From positions 35,917 through 99,916 of the forward strand of contig JAKIUW010000008.1 of NCBI GenBank assembly GCA_021647365.1: a stretch of 64,000 bases of DNA. Reading direction: 5' to 3'. The notes under the pieces are model-generated. The model saw only the letters and a program-made list of their open reading frames with translations, was not told the origin of the DNA and did no database searches. This document shows positions 1 to 8,272 of the stretch, piece after piece. The DNA comes from Cocleimonas sp. (GTDB lineage: Bacteria; Pseudomonadota; Gammaproteobacteria; Thiotrichales; Thiotrichaceae). Position 1 is the stretch's first letter. Every line of letters starts with the position of its first letter. A program made the position numbers and the translations under genes.

Positions 1-1
1 A

Positions 2-217
2 ACAGCGTTTGGTATCGTTATTGCGGTTATCGCATTGGTCTTTCATCGTTATTTTCGAGGAAAGATCACTGATTACGCGATTGAAATGGAAAAGGCAGCT
101 ATCAAATTATTAAGCGTTACACAAGCACCTACGCCAGCAGCTCGTCGTCCAGCTCCATCTGCGGCAGCTACAGCAAAGAAAAGAGCACCGCTACAGACAG
201 CAGGGCAGGTGGCTTAA
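2..217 (+). CDS. ExbB/TolQ/MotA-family proton channel subunit, C-terminal end (partial)
   Basis: The reading frame is open from the window edge, so only the last 71 residues are seen. A hydrophobic stretch (AFGIVIAVIALVFHRYF) is followed by a charged amphipathic helix. It then ends in an Ala/Pro/Lys-rich tail, which is odd for the family and may be lineage-specific. ExbB-type proteins are inner-membrane subunits that use the proton gradient to drive TonB or Tol systems. The stop lies one base before the ATG of an ExbD-family gene, the usual exbB-exbD arrangement with probable translational coupling. The true start is outside the window. Confidence 0.8.
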   Translation, partial: TAFGIVIAVIALVFHRYFRGKITDYAIEMEKAAIKLLSVTQAPTPAARRPAPSAAATAKKRAPLQTAGQVA

Positions 218-218
218 C

Positions 219-644
219 ATGAACTTTCGTAAAGGACTAACGGATGAGGTGGAACTAAACCTAACACCATTGATTGATGTGGTGTTTTTGCTGTTGATTT
301 TTTTTATGGTGACAACCACTTTTGACCGTGATGCTAAAATCAAAATTAACTTACCTACAACGACAAATGCTTCGCATGAAGCACAGAAAAACACGCTAGA
401 ACTATTGATTGATAATAAAGGCAATTACTTTGTGGATGGCAGAGAGGTATTAAACAATCAACCAGAAACTCTGTTTAGAGCGATGAGCCAAGCACTGGAT
501 GAGCGTGGCAAGAATCCACCTTTGATTATCAGCGCAGACTCTAATTCTAACTATCAGTCCGTGGTAACGGCTATGGATATTGCAGGGCGCTTGGGGTTGA
601 CTAATTTTTCAATGGCGACATCGCAGTCTAAGAAAACGAAATAG
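219..644 (+). CDS. exbD: ExbD/TolR-family biopolymer transport protein
   Basis: This 141-residue protein has a short cytoplasmic N-terminus and one membrane helix at about residues 15-37 (TPLIDVVFLLLIFFMV). The conserved intramembrane aspartate (D20) carries protons in ExbD/TolR. The rest is a periplasmic domain. With the upstream ExbB-like subunit it should form a proton-driven motor energising an outer-membrane process. ExbD and TolR cannot be separated from sequence alone. The absence of tolA/tolB downstream and the position next to msbA favour ExbD. A strong terminator follows. Confidence 0.88.
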   Translation: MNFRKGLTDEVELNLTPLIDVVFLLLIFFMVTTTFDRDAKIKINLPTTTNASHEAQKNTLELLIDNKGNYFVDGREVLNNQPETLFRAMSQALDERGKNPPLIISADSNSNYQSVVTAMDIAGRLGLTNFSMATSQSKKTK

Positions 645-666
645 TTTAGCTTCGGTAATTTAAACC

Positions 667-698
667 AGCCCTAGAATGTTATTCTAGGGCTTTTTTTT
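667..698 (+). terminator. Rho-independent terminator after exbD
   Basis: An 11-bp perfect stem (AGCCCTAGAAT with ATTCTAGGGCT) has a 3-base loop and is followed directly by a run of T. It ends the exbB-exbD transcript. Confidence 0.85.
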
Positions 699-729
699 GA
701 TACAGAAAAACATGAAAAAAGGAAAATTT

Positions 730-782
730 AAAAGCACACCCCCCTAGTTTTACATCATGAAAAACTAGGAGGGTGTGCTTTT
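730..782. repeat. Interspersed repeat, inverted pair (CTA variant, very short loop)
   Basis: The left arm reads AAAGCACA, six C, then TAGTTTTACAT. The right arm is its near-perfect complement with one C-run/G-run mismatch (AGGAGGG). Unlike the other pairs, there is almost no central spacer, so the two arms meet at a CATG-like centre. It lies in the exbD-msbA gap. Confidence 0.9.
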
Positions 783-859
783 AAATAACATTATTTTAAT
801 GTTATTATGCTTGTGTAGGGGCTTCCTAAAGCTTCACTATATTTGAACTGGGGTTTCTT

Positions 860-2623
860 TTGTCCACGTCGTCTTCACCATCACAAGCTGATGGTATCAC
901 CATTTATAAACGCTTAGCCTCCTATGCTATAAAGCATTGGCGTTACTTGATACTTGCATTTATTGGATTGGTCATATCAGGTACGACCGTACCACTATTT
1001 GCTTTATATATGCAGCCGTTGCTGGATGGTACATTTATGGATAAAGATCCAGAAATCATACGCTGGGCACCATTTGCGTTGCTGATTATCTTCTTGCTTC
1101 GTGGCATCGCCAGTTTTATGTCGAGCTATTCGATGGAGTGGATAGGGCGCTCAGTGGTCAAAGAAATTCGCAGTGAATTATTTTCTCGTTTAATGCATTT
1201 ACCTGTGAGTTATTACGATAAAACCAATTCAGGTCAACTCGTTACGCGGCTCATCTATCATGTCGAACAGGTATCAATAGCTGCTACAAAAGGTCTTACC
1301 ATTTTGGTTCAAGATACAGTTGTTGTGATCGGTTCGCTTGCTGTGATGTTTTATTATAGTTGGGAGTTGGCGCTTATTGTTCTACTGACAGGGCCCATTA
1401 TCGCAGGTTTAATTGTTTATATTTCTAGGCGTTTTCGTAAACTCAGCAAGCAGATTCAAGAGCAGGTGGGTGAAGTCACCCAAATCAGTAATGAAGCCAT
1501 TATGGCAACCCGTGAGATTCGTATTTTTGATGGTATTGATTACGAGTTAAAACGTTTTGAAGAAGTGAATGAAAACAACCATAAGTCGTATATGAAACGC
1601 ATCGTTACCGAGCGTTTAAGTATGCCGATTGTGCAATTTATTATGGCGATTGCTTTGGCTGTTGTGGTGTATTCCGCTACTCAAGGTCAGTTGCTTGAAA
1701 GCTTCACGCCTGGACGCTTTATGGCATTTATGACAGCGATGATTGCCTTGCTTGATCCTGTTAAACGATTGACGAGTGTGAACTCTATTTTACAAGGCGG
1801 TATTGCAGCGGGAGAAAGTATTTTCTCCTTGCTGGATGAAGCGCCTGAGAAAGATACAGGTACGCAAATAATCGAAAAAGCCAAAGGTGATTTTGAATTC
1901 AAAGATGTAGCTTTCAGCTATAACGAAGATTCAGAGTCCGTTTTAAAAGGCATTAACTTCACCGTAAAAGCGGGTGAGAAAATTGCGCTAGTGGGTCAGT
2001 CAGGTAGCGGTAAAACAACGTTGGTAAATTTACTTCCACGTTTTTATGATGACTGGAAAGGAGAAATCACTTTAGACGGGCATTCACTCCAATCCATTAA
2101 ATTGAGAAATCTTCGTGAGCAATTCGCCTATGTTGGACAGGATGTAACGCTGTTTAACGACACAATTCGTAGTAATATCGCCTACGGAAACATGCGTCAT
2201 GCGAGTGATGATGGGGTAAAGACAGCAGCAGAAGCCGCTTACGCACTAGAGTTTATCGAAAAACTCCCACAGGCGTTTGATACGCAAGTGGGCGAGAATG
2301 GCACTTTACTATCAGGTGGACAAAAGCAACGTATCGCCATTGCGCGTGCGATATTATCCGATGCACCCATTTTGATTTTGGATGAAGCCACCTCAGCATT
2401 AGACACAAAATCTGAAAGGCACATCCAAAGCGCACTCGAAACGTTGTTAAAAAATCGTACTACTTTTATGATCGCACATCGTTTATCCACCATCGAAAGT
2501 GCTGATAAAATATTGATGATGGATGCGGGGAAAATTGTTGAGTCTGGCACGCATAAAGAATTATTAGCACTCAAAGGCGCGTATTCGAAACTCTATAACT
2601 TGCAGTTTAAAGATGGCGAATAG
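860..2623 (+). CDS. msbA: Lipid A export ATP-binding/permease protein MsbA
   Basis: The 587-residue half-transporter flips lipid A-core from the inner to the outer leaflet of the inner membrane. The N-terminal half (about 20-310) is an ABC exporter membrane domain with six helices. The C-terminal ATPase domain shows Walker A GQSGSGKTT (379-387), signature LSGGQKQR (484-491) and Walker B ILILDEATSALD (504-515). The start is a TTG preceded by CTGGGG; no ATG gives a better N-terminus. The end overlaps lpxK by 11 bases, so the two are co-translated, as in many gammaproteobacteria. Confidence 0.95.
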   Translation: MSTSSSPSQADGITIYKRLASYAIKHWRYLILAFIGLVISGTTVPLFALYMQPLLDGTFMDKDPEIIRWAPFALLIIFLLRGIASFMSSYSMEWIGRSVVKEIRSELFSRLMHLPVSYYDKTNSGQLVTRLIYHVEQVSIAATKGLTILVQDTVVVIGSLAVMFYYSWELALIVLLTGPIIAGLIVYISRRFRKLSKQIQEQVGEVTQISNEAIMATREIRIFDGIDYELKRFEEVNENNHKSYMKRIVTERLSMPIVQFIMAIALAVVVYSATQGQLLESFTPGRFMAFMTAMIALLDPVKRLTSVNSILQGGIAAGESIFSLLDEAPEKDTGTQIIEKAKGDFEFKDVAFSYNEDSESVLKGINFTVKAGEKIALVGQSGSGKTTLVNLLPRFYDDWKGEITLDGHSLQSIKLRNLREQFAYVGQDVTLFNDTIRSNIAYGNMRHASDDGVKTAAEAAYALEFIEKLPQAFDTQVGENGTLLSGGQKQRIAIARAILSDAPILILDEATSALDTKSERHIQSALETLLKNRTTFMIAHRLSTIESADKILMMDAGKIVESGTHKELLALKGAYSKLYNLQFKDGE

Positions 2624-3629
2624 TCGCGCCAACAAAAACCATAAAAACACTTCCAAGCTACAACAGTGGCTAGAAAATATTTGGTACAACGATGGCAGTG
2701 GCCGCTTCATTTTAATGCCGCTAACGGTTTTGTATTGTGCTGTTAATAGTTTTCAGCGTTATAAGTACAGCAACAATAAAGCTCAAACTTCATGCCCTAT
2801 AATAGTGGTCGGTAATATCACGGTGGGTGGCACAGGAAAAACACCGTTGACGATTTACATCGTTAAGTTACTCCAAAAAACAGGGTACAAACCCGCCATT
2901 ATCACGCGCGGTTACGGCGGAAAAGCGACAACGTGGCCACAATCGGTAAACGCAAAATCAAATCCTCAGCTTGTAGGCGATGAAGCCGTGCTAATGGCAA
3001 GCCAAACGCAAGTGCCCGTTTATGCAGGTGCAGATCGTTTGAAGTCTATCGAGCAACTCACACAACACCATGACTGCGATGTAATTGTCTCCGATGATGG
3101 AATGCAGCATTACAAACTCCCCCGAGATATTCAAATAGCCGTGATAGATGGCGAGCGACAACTTGGCAATGGTTATTGCTTGCCCGCTGGACCATTACGA
3201 GAAAAAAAGAAACGACTGAATGCTTGTGACTTGATTGTGGTAAATGGGAAAAGTGATCATAAAAATTGGTATTCAATGCGCTTTGAAGGCGATGTGTTAG
3301 TTAATTTACTCACTGCAGAGGAAAAGCCACTTGCTCAGTTTGTAAGAAAAAAATGCCATGCGCTAACAGGTATCGGAAATCCTCAACGCTTCTTTTCAAA
3401 CTTAAAAAAACAAGGGCTTGAGCTAATTACCCATAGTTTTCCAGACCATCATGATTTTATAAAAGCAGACTTAGTCTTTGATGATAATGACAAAATGGTC
3501 ATTATGACTGAAAAAGATGCAGTTAAATGCAGAGATTTCGCGAGAGAAAACCATTGGTACTTACCTGTAACGGCTAAACTTGATTGTGCTTTTGATGAGC
3601 AACTTAGAATTTTATTGGAGAGCCTCTGA
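2613..3629 (+). CDS. lpxK: Tetraacyldisaccharide 4'-kinase LpxK
   Basis: This 338-residue kinase phosphorylates the 4' position of the lipid A disaccharide precursor at the inner membrane. The P-loop (NITVGGTGKTPL, with GGTGKT at 72-77) lies after an N-terminal membrane-associated helix. The motif VSDDGMQHYKLPRD is typical of the family. The start overlaps the msbA stop, which fixes the operon. Length is normal for LpxK. Confidence 0.95.
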   Translation: MANSRANKNHKNTSKLQQWLENIWYNDGSGRFILMPLTVLYCAVNSFQRYKYSNNKAQTSCPIIVVGNITVGGTGKTPLTIYIVKLLQKTGYKPAIITRGYGGKATTWPQSVNAKSNPQLVGDEAVLMASQTQVPVYAGADRLKSIEQLTQHHDCDVIVSDDGMQHYKLPRDIQIAVIDGERQLGNGYCLPAGPLREKKKRLNACDLIVVNGKSDHKNWYSMRFEGDVLVNLLTAEEKPLAQFVRKKCHALTGIGNPQRFFSNLKKQGLELITHSFPDHHDFIKADLVFDDNDKMVIMTEKDAVKCRDFARENHWYLPVTAKLDCAFDEQLRILLESL

Positions 3630-3726
3630 AAAGCGTGAATAGCTTCATTCATCGGTTGTTAAGGTGTTATTAGTTATAGTCAGCTAATCTCTCACATATT
3701 TTTCTTATTAATATAAAAATAACATT

Positions 3727-4239
3727 ATGAAAAAGAATATTAGTTTATCCTGTAATAGAAGAAAATCTAACAAAAGAAGTCTGCGAGGCTTCACCCTAAT
3801 CGAACTCATGATTACGGTAGCGATTGTAGGCATATTGGCTTCTATCGCAATGCCTGCGTACAACCATTATATAGTCAGAACAAAACTTAAATCGGGTATG
3901 GATTTTTTAGAAAAAGCCAAACTTCACGTTGAACTTTATCGTCAAGATGGTAGTAAATTATCAGACTTGGATAACACAGCTACTACATATACAGCTCTTG
4001 GATTGAATAAAAATATTAATACAGAATACCTCCGTGATTATTGGATAGCCCCATATGGTGGAAATGATATAACTATTTGGGTTAGGAGTAAGAATGCTAC
4101 AGGCTTGCCTCAAACCAATGCAGGAAGATGGCCTTTATACCTAGCAGGTAATGTAGAAAATATGGGTATAAAATGGCAATGTAAGTCTGACTATAGTGGC
4201 GGTGTCGCTAAAAAATTCCTGCCAAGCGGTTGTCGATAA
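3727..4239 (+). CDS. Type IV pilin-like protein
   Basis: The 170-residue prepilin has a basic leader of about 21 residues. The class III cleavage site is RG-FTLIELM, with Glu5 of the mature protein present. A hydrophobic helix follows (TVAIVGILASIAMPAYNHY). Two late cysteines (WQCKSD and SGCR) could form the C-terminal disulfide loop of PilE/PilA-type pilins. It stands alone between lpxK and trm112 with no other pilus genes, so it is either a major pilin encoded away from its assembly genes or a minor pilin. Confidence 0.85.
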   Translation: MKKNISLSCNRRKSNKRSLRGFTLIELMITVAIVGILASIAMPAYNHYIVRTKLKSGMDFLEKAKLHVELYRQDGSKLSDLDNTATTYTALGLNKNINTEYLRDYWIAPYGGNDITIWVRSKNATGLPQTNAGRWPLYLAGNVENMGIKWQCKSDYSGGVAKKFLPSGCR

Positions 4240-4421
4240 GCTGTATTTTAAGAAAATAAAAATCCCTAGCTCGAATTTATGTGTAGCCTTGATGAATTCT
4301 AGCCGTCGTTAAATACCCGCTCAGAAAGCTAACAAATAGCACTTCTTGCCTCAATTAATCTCGATACTTCTTTCGAAAGGTGTTCGATATGCTTTTTTAC
4401 GCCTAGGGCGTGCTAAAAAGC

Positions 4422-4446
4422 CATGTAAAAGTGGGGGGGTGTGCTT
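4422..4446 (+). repeat. Interspersed repeat, single unit (GTG variant)
   Basis: A full unit with seven G on the + strand, between the pilin gene and the Trm112 gene. The preceding bases (4240-4421) hold no recognisable gene. Confidence 0.9.
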
Positions 4447-4483
4447 TATACTTATGTCTTTGGGTTATTTAACAGACTAACGC

Positions 4484-4666
4484 ATGGATAAAAAATTACT
4501 CGATATTCTCGTTTGCCCTGTCACCAAAGGCCCTTTAATTTATAATAAGAAAAACAAAGAGCTGATTTCTCGTTCAGCAGGTTTAGCTTACCCAATTAAA
4601 GATGATATTCCTGTCATGCTTGAAGAAGAGGCAAGAGAATTAACAGCCGATGAAATGCAGCGGTAG
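4484..4666 (+). CDS. Trm112-family protein (YcaR-like)
   Basis: A 60-residue protein with the family signature LLDILVCPVTKGPL near the start and YPIKDDIPVML in the middle. Eukaryotic Trm112 activates methyltransferases; bacterial YcaR has no settled role. Only one Cys is kept at the usual CP motif, so zinc binding is doubtful. It sits 7 bases upstream of kdsB, the common gammaproteobacterial order. Confidence 0.88.
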   Translation: MDKKLLDILVCPVTKGPLIYNKKNKELISRSAGLAYPIKDDIPVMLEEEARELTADEMQR

Positions 4667-4673
4667 TTAAGCG

Positions 4674-5432
4674 ATGAAAAATAAAATAGTCTTAGTTATT
4701 CCGTCTCGATACGCATCCACACGATTGCCGGGGAAACCACTGCGCCTGCTTGCAGGTAAACCTATGATCCAGCATGTGTTTGAACGTGCGCAAGAAGCAG
4801 CGGGTGAAGTCGGCTTTGAAGAAATCATTATCGCTACCGACGATGCGCGCATTCAAGAAGCTTGCGAAGCTTTTGGCGCGACGGTTTGTATGACATCCGC
4901 AAAACATGAGACAGGCAGTGACCGACTAGCCGAAGTCGTAGCATTGAATGGCTGGGATGACGATACGATTATCGTTAATCTACAAGGCGATGAACCACTA
5001 ACACCCATTGCTATTCTGAAACAGGTGGCGATAAACCTGGCAAATAATCCTGAAGCATCAATCGCGACATTGGCAACGCCATTAGGCAAAGAAGCCGAAT
5101 ATGCTGATCCTAATGTTGTGAAAGTAGTGAGTGATAAAAATGGAATAGCATTGTATTTTAGTCGTGCTTCTATCCCTTTTCAGCGTGATGAAGATGAGGA
5201 AGTCAATGACTTTGCACTCAGGCATATTGGTATCTACGCCTACCGAGCAGGCTATTTAAAGAGCTTTGCCAAAATGGAACCTTGCCAAATTGAACAATTA
5301 GAAAAGTTAGAACAGTTACGCGCGATGTGGCATGGCGCGCGCATCCATGTTGCAGTGGCGGATGAAGTCCCAGGGCATGGGGTGGATACTGAGGCAGATT
5401 TGATCGCGGTTGAAAAAATATTGTCGCTTTAA
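4674..5432 (+). CDS. kdsB: 3-deoxy-manno-octulosonate cytidylyltransferase KdsB
   Basis: The 252-residue cytoplasmic enzyme activates Kdo as CMP-Kdo for attachment to lipid A. The N-terminal nucleotide-binding motif is IPSRYASTRLPGKPL, and the family segment LQGDEPL follows later. Length is typical. It follows the Trm112 gene and lies downstream of msbA-lpxK, forming a lipopolysaccharide cluster. Confidence 0.96.
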   Translation: MKNKIVLVIPSRYASTRLPGKPLRLLAGKPMIQHVFERAQEAAGEVGFEEIIIATDDARIQEACEAFGATVCMTSAKHETGSDRLAEVVALNGWDDDTIIVNLQGDEPLTPIAILKQVAINLANNPEASIATLATPLGKEAEYADPNVVKVVSDKNGIALYFSRASIPFQRDEDEEVNDFALRHIGIYAYRAGYLKSFAKMEPCQIEQLEKLEQLRAMWHGARIHVAVADEVPGHGVDTEADLIAVEKILSL

Positions 5433-5466
5433 AATTAAGCCAAAGAATAGATCAGCAAAGAACTAT

Positions 5467-5490
5467 CATGTAAAAGTAGGGTGTGTGCTT
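5467..5490 (+). repeat. Interspersed repeat, single unit (degraded G run)
   Basis: CATGTAAAAGTAGGG followed by TGTGTGCTT. The G run is interrupted by T, making this one of the most diverged copies. It lies between the convergent genes kdsB and purN. Confidence 0.8.
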
Positions 5491-5519
5491 TGTGTTGATA
5501 GTGTTGTTTTTATCACTTT

Positions 5520-6137
5520 TTATTTATCCAAATAGAACGTTGAAGGCTTGCTGAGCTGCTTAGTATCAGCTTCAATAATCCACTGAATCGCCTTCGGGTA
5601 AATAATATGTTCTACTTTATGCACGCGCTTGGCAAGGCTTTCTTCGGTATCGTCTGCTTTCACAGGGACGATGCCTTGAATAATATTTTTACCAGTATCC
5701 AATTCAGGAATCACAAAATGCACGGTTGCCCCATGTTCGTTATCCCTATTTTCTAGGGCTTGCTTATGGGTGTGTAAGCCTTTGTACTTGGGTAATAGGG
5801 AAGGGTGGATATTGATGAGTTTGCCCTGAAATTTCTCCACAAACACATCACTAAGAATACGCATAAAACCTGCAAGTACGATCAAATCAGGCTCATAGCT
5901 ATCAATGATTTGCGCCAGTGATTGATCAAACGCTTCGCGACTAGCAAAATGAGTGTGCTCTAAAACATGGTTTGGGATGCCTGCTTTTTCGGCGCGTTGT
6001 AAGCCCATAACATCTGGACGATTGCTGATGACGGCGATGATTTCGGCCTTGATGTCGCCTACACTAACCTGATCAATAATGGCTTGTAGGTTACTGCCTT
6101 TTCCTGAAAGCAATACGACGATTCTAAAATGGCTCAT
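5520..6137 (-). CDS. purN: Phosphoribosylglycinamide formyltransferase PurN
   Basis: The 205-residue enzyme transfers a formyl group from 10-formyl-tetrahydrofolate to GAR in purine synthesis. Catalytic residues are visible as N109 and H111 (INIHPSLLPKYKG) and D147 (PELDTG). The N-terminal SGKGSNLQA loop binds phosphate. It lies 15 bases after purM on the same strand, so the two form an operon. Confidence 0.96.
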   Translation of the reverse strand: MSHFRIVVLLSGKGSNLQAIIDQVSVGDIKAEIIAVISNRPDVMGLQRAEKAGIPNHVLEHTHFASREAFDQSLAQIIDSYEPDLIVLAGFMRILSDVFVEKFQGKLINIHPSLLPKYKGLHTHKQALENRDNEHGATVHFVIPELDTGKNIIQGIVPVKADDTEESLAKRVHKVEHIIYPKAIQWIIEADTKQLSKPSTFYLDK

Positions 6138-6152
6138 AACAGCGGAAATTAT

Positions 6153-7205
6153 TTAGACATACTCAATGTATGGTTCAGTCTCTCTTGAGTCTTCAATCGT
6201 GCCGATCACCCAGTTATCAATGCCTGTTTGTTTGAAGTGAGCAGATACTGCATCAACATCCGCTGTATCAACGACCACGACCATGCCAATACCACAGTTA
6301 AAGGTGCGTAGCATCTCACTTTCTTCGATATTGCCTTTCTCTTGCAGCCAAGCAAAGGTTGCTGGGCGGTCCCAGCTGTTTAGATCAATCACACCTTTGC
6401 TGTTTTTTGGCATAACGCGTGGTAGGTTTTCAGTCAAACCTCCACCTGTAATGTGCGCGACGGCATGGATAGTGTGATTTTTAAGAGCTTCTAAAACAGG
6501 TTTTACATAGAGCTTGGTTGGTGCGAGTAGGGCTTTCCCGAGGGTGGTGTTTTCGCCGTTATTATTGAAGGCATCATCCAAAGATGCGCCACTAACGTCA
6601 ATGACTTTGCGAATCAGTGAGTAGCCATTGGAGTGTGGACCTGTTGATGCTAGTCCTAATAACACCTGTCCTGCTTTTACATTAGCAGGGTTAAGTACTT
6701 CATCTTTCTCCACCACGCCGACGGTAAAACCAGCAAGGTCAAAATCGCCCTTGGCGTACATACCTGGCATTTCTGCTGTCTCGCCACCAATCAGCGAGCA
6801 ACCTGATTCTACACAACCATCGGCAATGCCTTTAATAACATCTTCGGCAATATCATTATCCAGCTTCGCGGTGGCATAATAATCAAGGAAGAACAGCGGC
6901 TCAGCACCAATTACGATAATATCGTTTACACACATTGCGACCAAATCAATACCAATGGTATCGTAAATTCCTGCATCAATCGCCAGTTTTAACTTTGTGC
7001 CAACGCCATCCGTGCCAGAAACCAAAATAGGTTCTTTATAACCTTTGGGTATCGCCATCAAACCGCCAAAACCACCCAGCCCGCCCATAACTTCGGGGCG
7101 AGTTGTGCGTTTTGTGTGAGGTTTTATACGGTCAATCAGCGCATTTCCTGTGTCGATATCAACGCCAGCGTCGCGGTAAGTCAGGGGTGTTTTAGAATTC
7201 GCCAT
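6153..7205 (-). CDS. purM: Phosphoribosylformylglycinamidine cyclo-ligase PurM
   Basis: The 350-residue AIR synthetase catalyses the ATP-dependent ring closure of FGAM. Recognisable motifs are TYRDAGVDID at the N-terminus, GGLGGFGGL, the active-site region SGTDGVGTKLK and GGETAEMPGMY. Length matches the family. It is the first gene of a purM-purN operon; the promoter should lie in 7206-7300, next to a repeat unit. Confidence 0.97.
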   Translation of the reverse strand: MANSKTPLTYRDAGVDIDTGNALIDRIKPHTKRTTRPEVMGGLGGFGGLMAIPKGYKEPILVSGTDGVGTKLKLAIDAGIYDTIGIDLVAMCVNDIIVIGAEPLFFLDYYATAKLDNDIAEDVIKGIADGCVESGCSLIGGETAEMPGMYAKGDFDLAGFTVGVVEKDEVLNPANVKAGQVLLGLASTGPHSNGYSLIRKVIDVSGASLDDAFNNNGENTTLGKALLAPTKLYVKPVLEALKNHTIHAVAHITGGGLTENLPRVMPKNSKGVIDLNSWDRPATFAWLQEKGNIEESEMLRTFNCGIGMVVVVDTADVDAVSAHFKQTGIDNWVIGTIEDSRETEPYIEYV

Positions 7206-7278
7206 AATAGTGGGGGATGGGTAATTTTAAAGGGGAGGATTCTAGCACGGATTAATCATTGGTTTACAAAGAAAGATG

Positions 7279-7303
7279 CCTTATAAGTGGGGGGGTGTGC
7301 TTT
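7279..7303 (+). repeat. Interspersed repeat, single unit (GTG variant)
   Basis: The 5' end is diverged (GCCTTATAAGTG in place of CATGTAAAAGTG), but the G7-TGTGCTT half is intact. It lies between the divergent purM and channel genes, in the likely promoter region. Confidence 0.85.
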
Positions 7304-7357
7304 TTACTCTCTAGTTAGCATATAATCCCCCTCTTTTTGAAATATAAGAATATTATT

Positions 7358-8176
7358 ATGCAGTTTAGTAGTGTTATTAAGTCTTTGAATGCATTGAATT
7401 CTAATCGTTTTTTTCAGTTTACAATTGTCTCGGTAATTATTCTTTCTGCTTTGACGATAGGGGTGAGAACTTATGACCTTGATCCTGTTTATTTGCAAGT
7501 TTTAACCATTATTGATGTTTCTATAACATACTTATTTTTGTTTGAAATCATTGTGCGCTTTATTGCTGAAGGTCACTCGCTGGCATTTTTTAAAAAAGGT
7601 TGGAATGTCTTTGATACCTTGATCGTTGCTATAAGCCTAATACCTATTGATGACTCAGAAGCGGTGTTGTTAGCACGTTTAGTACGAATATTTAGGGTGT
7701 TACGTTTGATTTCTATTGTGCCTGAATTGCGTATATTAATTTCAGCATTGATAAAAGCGCTACCGCCAATGGGCTATGTTTTGTTGCTCATGTTTATTAT
7801 CTTCTATATTTACGCAGCGGTGGGTAGCTTGTTGTTTGATCAAATAAACCCAACATTGTGGGGTGATATTTTAGTGTCTATGCTAACGCTATTTCGTATC
7901 GTCACCTTTGAAGATTGGACGGATATCATGTATGAAACGATGGAGGTTTACCCAATATCGTGGATTTATTATTTAACTTTCATCTTCCTTAATGCCTTTG
8001 TCTTTTTGAATATGATGATTGGAATAGTGATTGAACGCATGCAAAGCGAGCACGATGCTTATAATTTAGAGCATGATATAGGGGAAGCGGCAGAACTAAA
8101 GCATATTCATGAAGATACGCGAGCAATATTGGCTAGGCTTGAATCTTTGGAAAAACAGCTCAGCTTAAATAAATAA
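7358..8176 (+). CDS. One-domain voltage-gated ion channel (NaChBac-type)
   Basis: The 272-residue protein has six membrane helices. S4 is LLARLVRIFRVLRLISIVPE, with arginines every third residue at 107, 110, 113 and 116. The pore filter region is LTLFRIVTFEDWTD (177-189), followed by S6. The C-terminal tail from about 250 is a short coiled coil, as in tetrameric bacterial sodium channels. The FEDW filter carries E and D residues, so sodium, calcium or mixed selectivity cannot be decided. I chose the ATG at 7358; an in-frame TTG at 7337 would add seven residues. Confidence 0.85.
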   Translation: MQFSSVIKSLNALNSNRFFQFTIVSVIILSALTIGVRTYDLDPVYLQVLTIIDVSITYLFLFEIIVRFIAEGHSLAFFKKGWNVFDTLIVAISLIPIDDSEAVLLARLVRIFRVLRLISIVPELRILISALIKALPPMGYVLLLMFIIFYIYAAVGSLLFDQINPTLWGDILVSMLTLFRIVTFEDWTDIMYETMEVYPISWIYYLTFIFLNAFVFLNMMIGIVIERMQSEHDAYNLEHDIGEAAELKHIHEDTRAILARLESLEKQLSLNK

Positions 8177-8186
8177 TCTAGGCAAT

Positions 8187-8211
8187 CATGTAAAAGTGGG
8201 GGGGTGTGCTT
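8187..8211 (+). repeat. Interspersed repeat, single unit (GTG variant)
   Basis: An intact unit 11 bases after the channel stop codon and 61 bases before glnS, so it probably lies in the transcribed leader or promoter of glnS. Confidence 0.92.
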
Positions 8212-8272
8212 ATAGTTTAGTTGAGCATATAATGTCCGCATATTTAAGAATTAATTGAAGTAAAAACAAACT

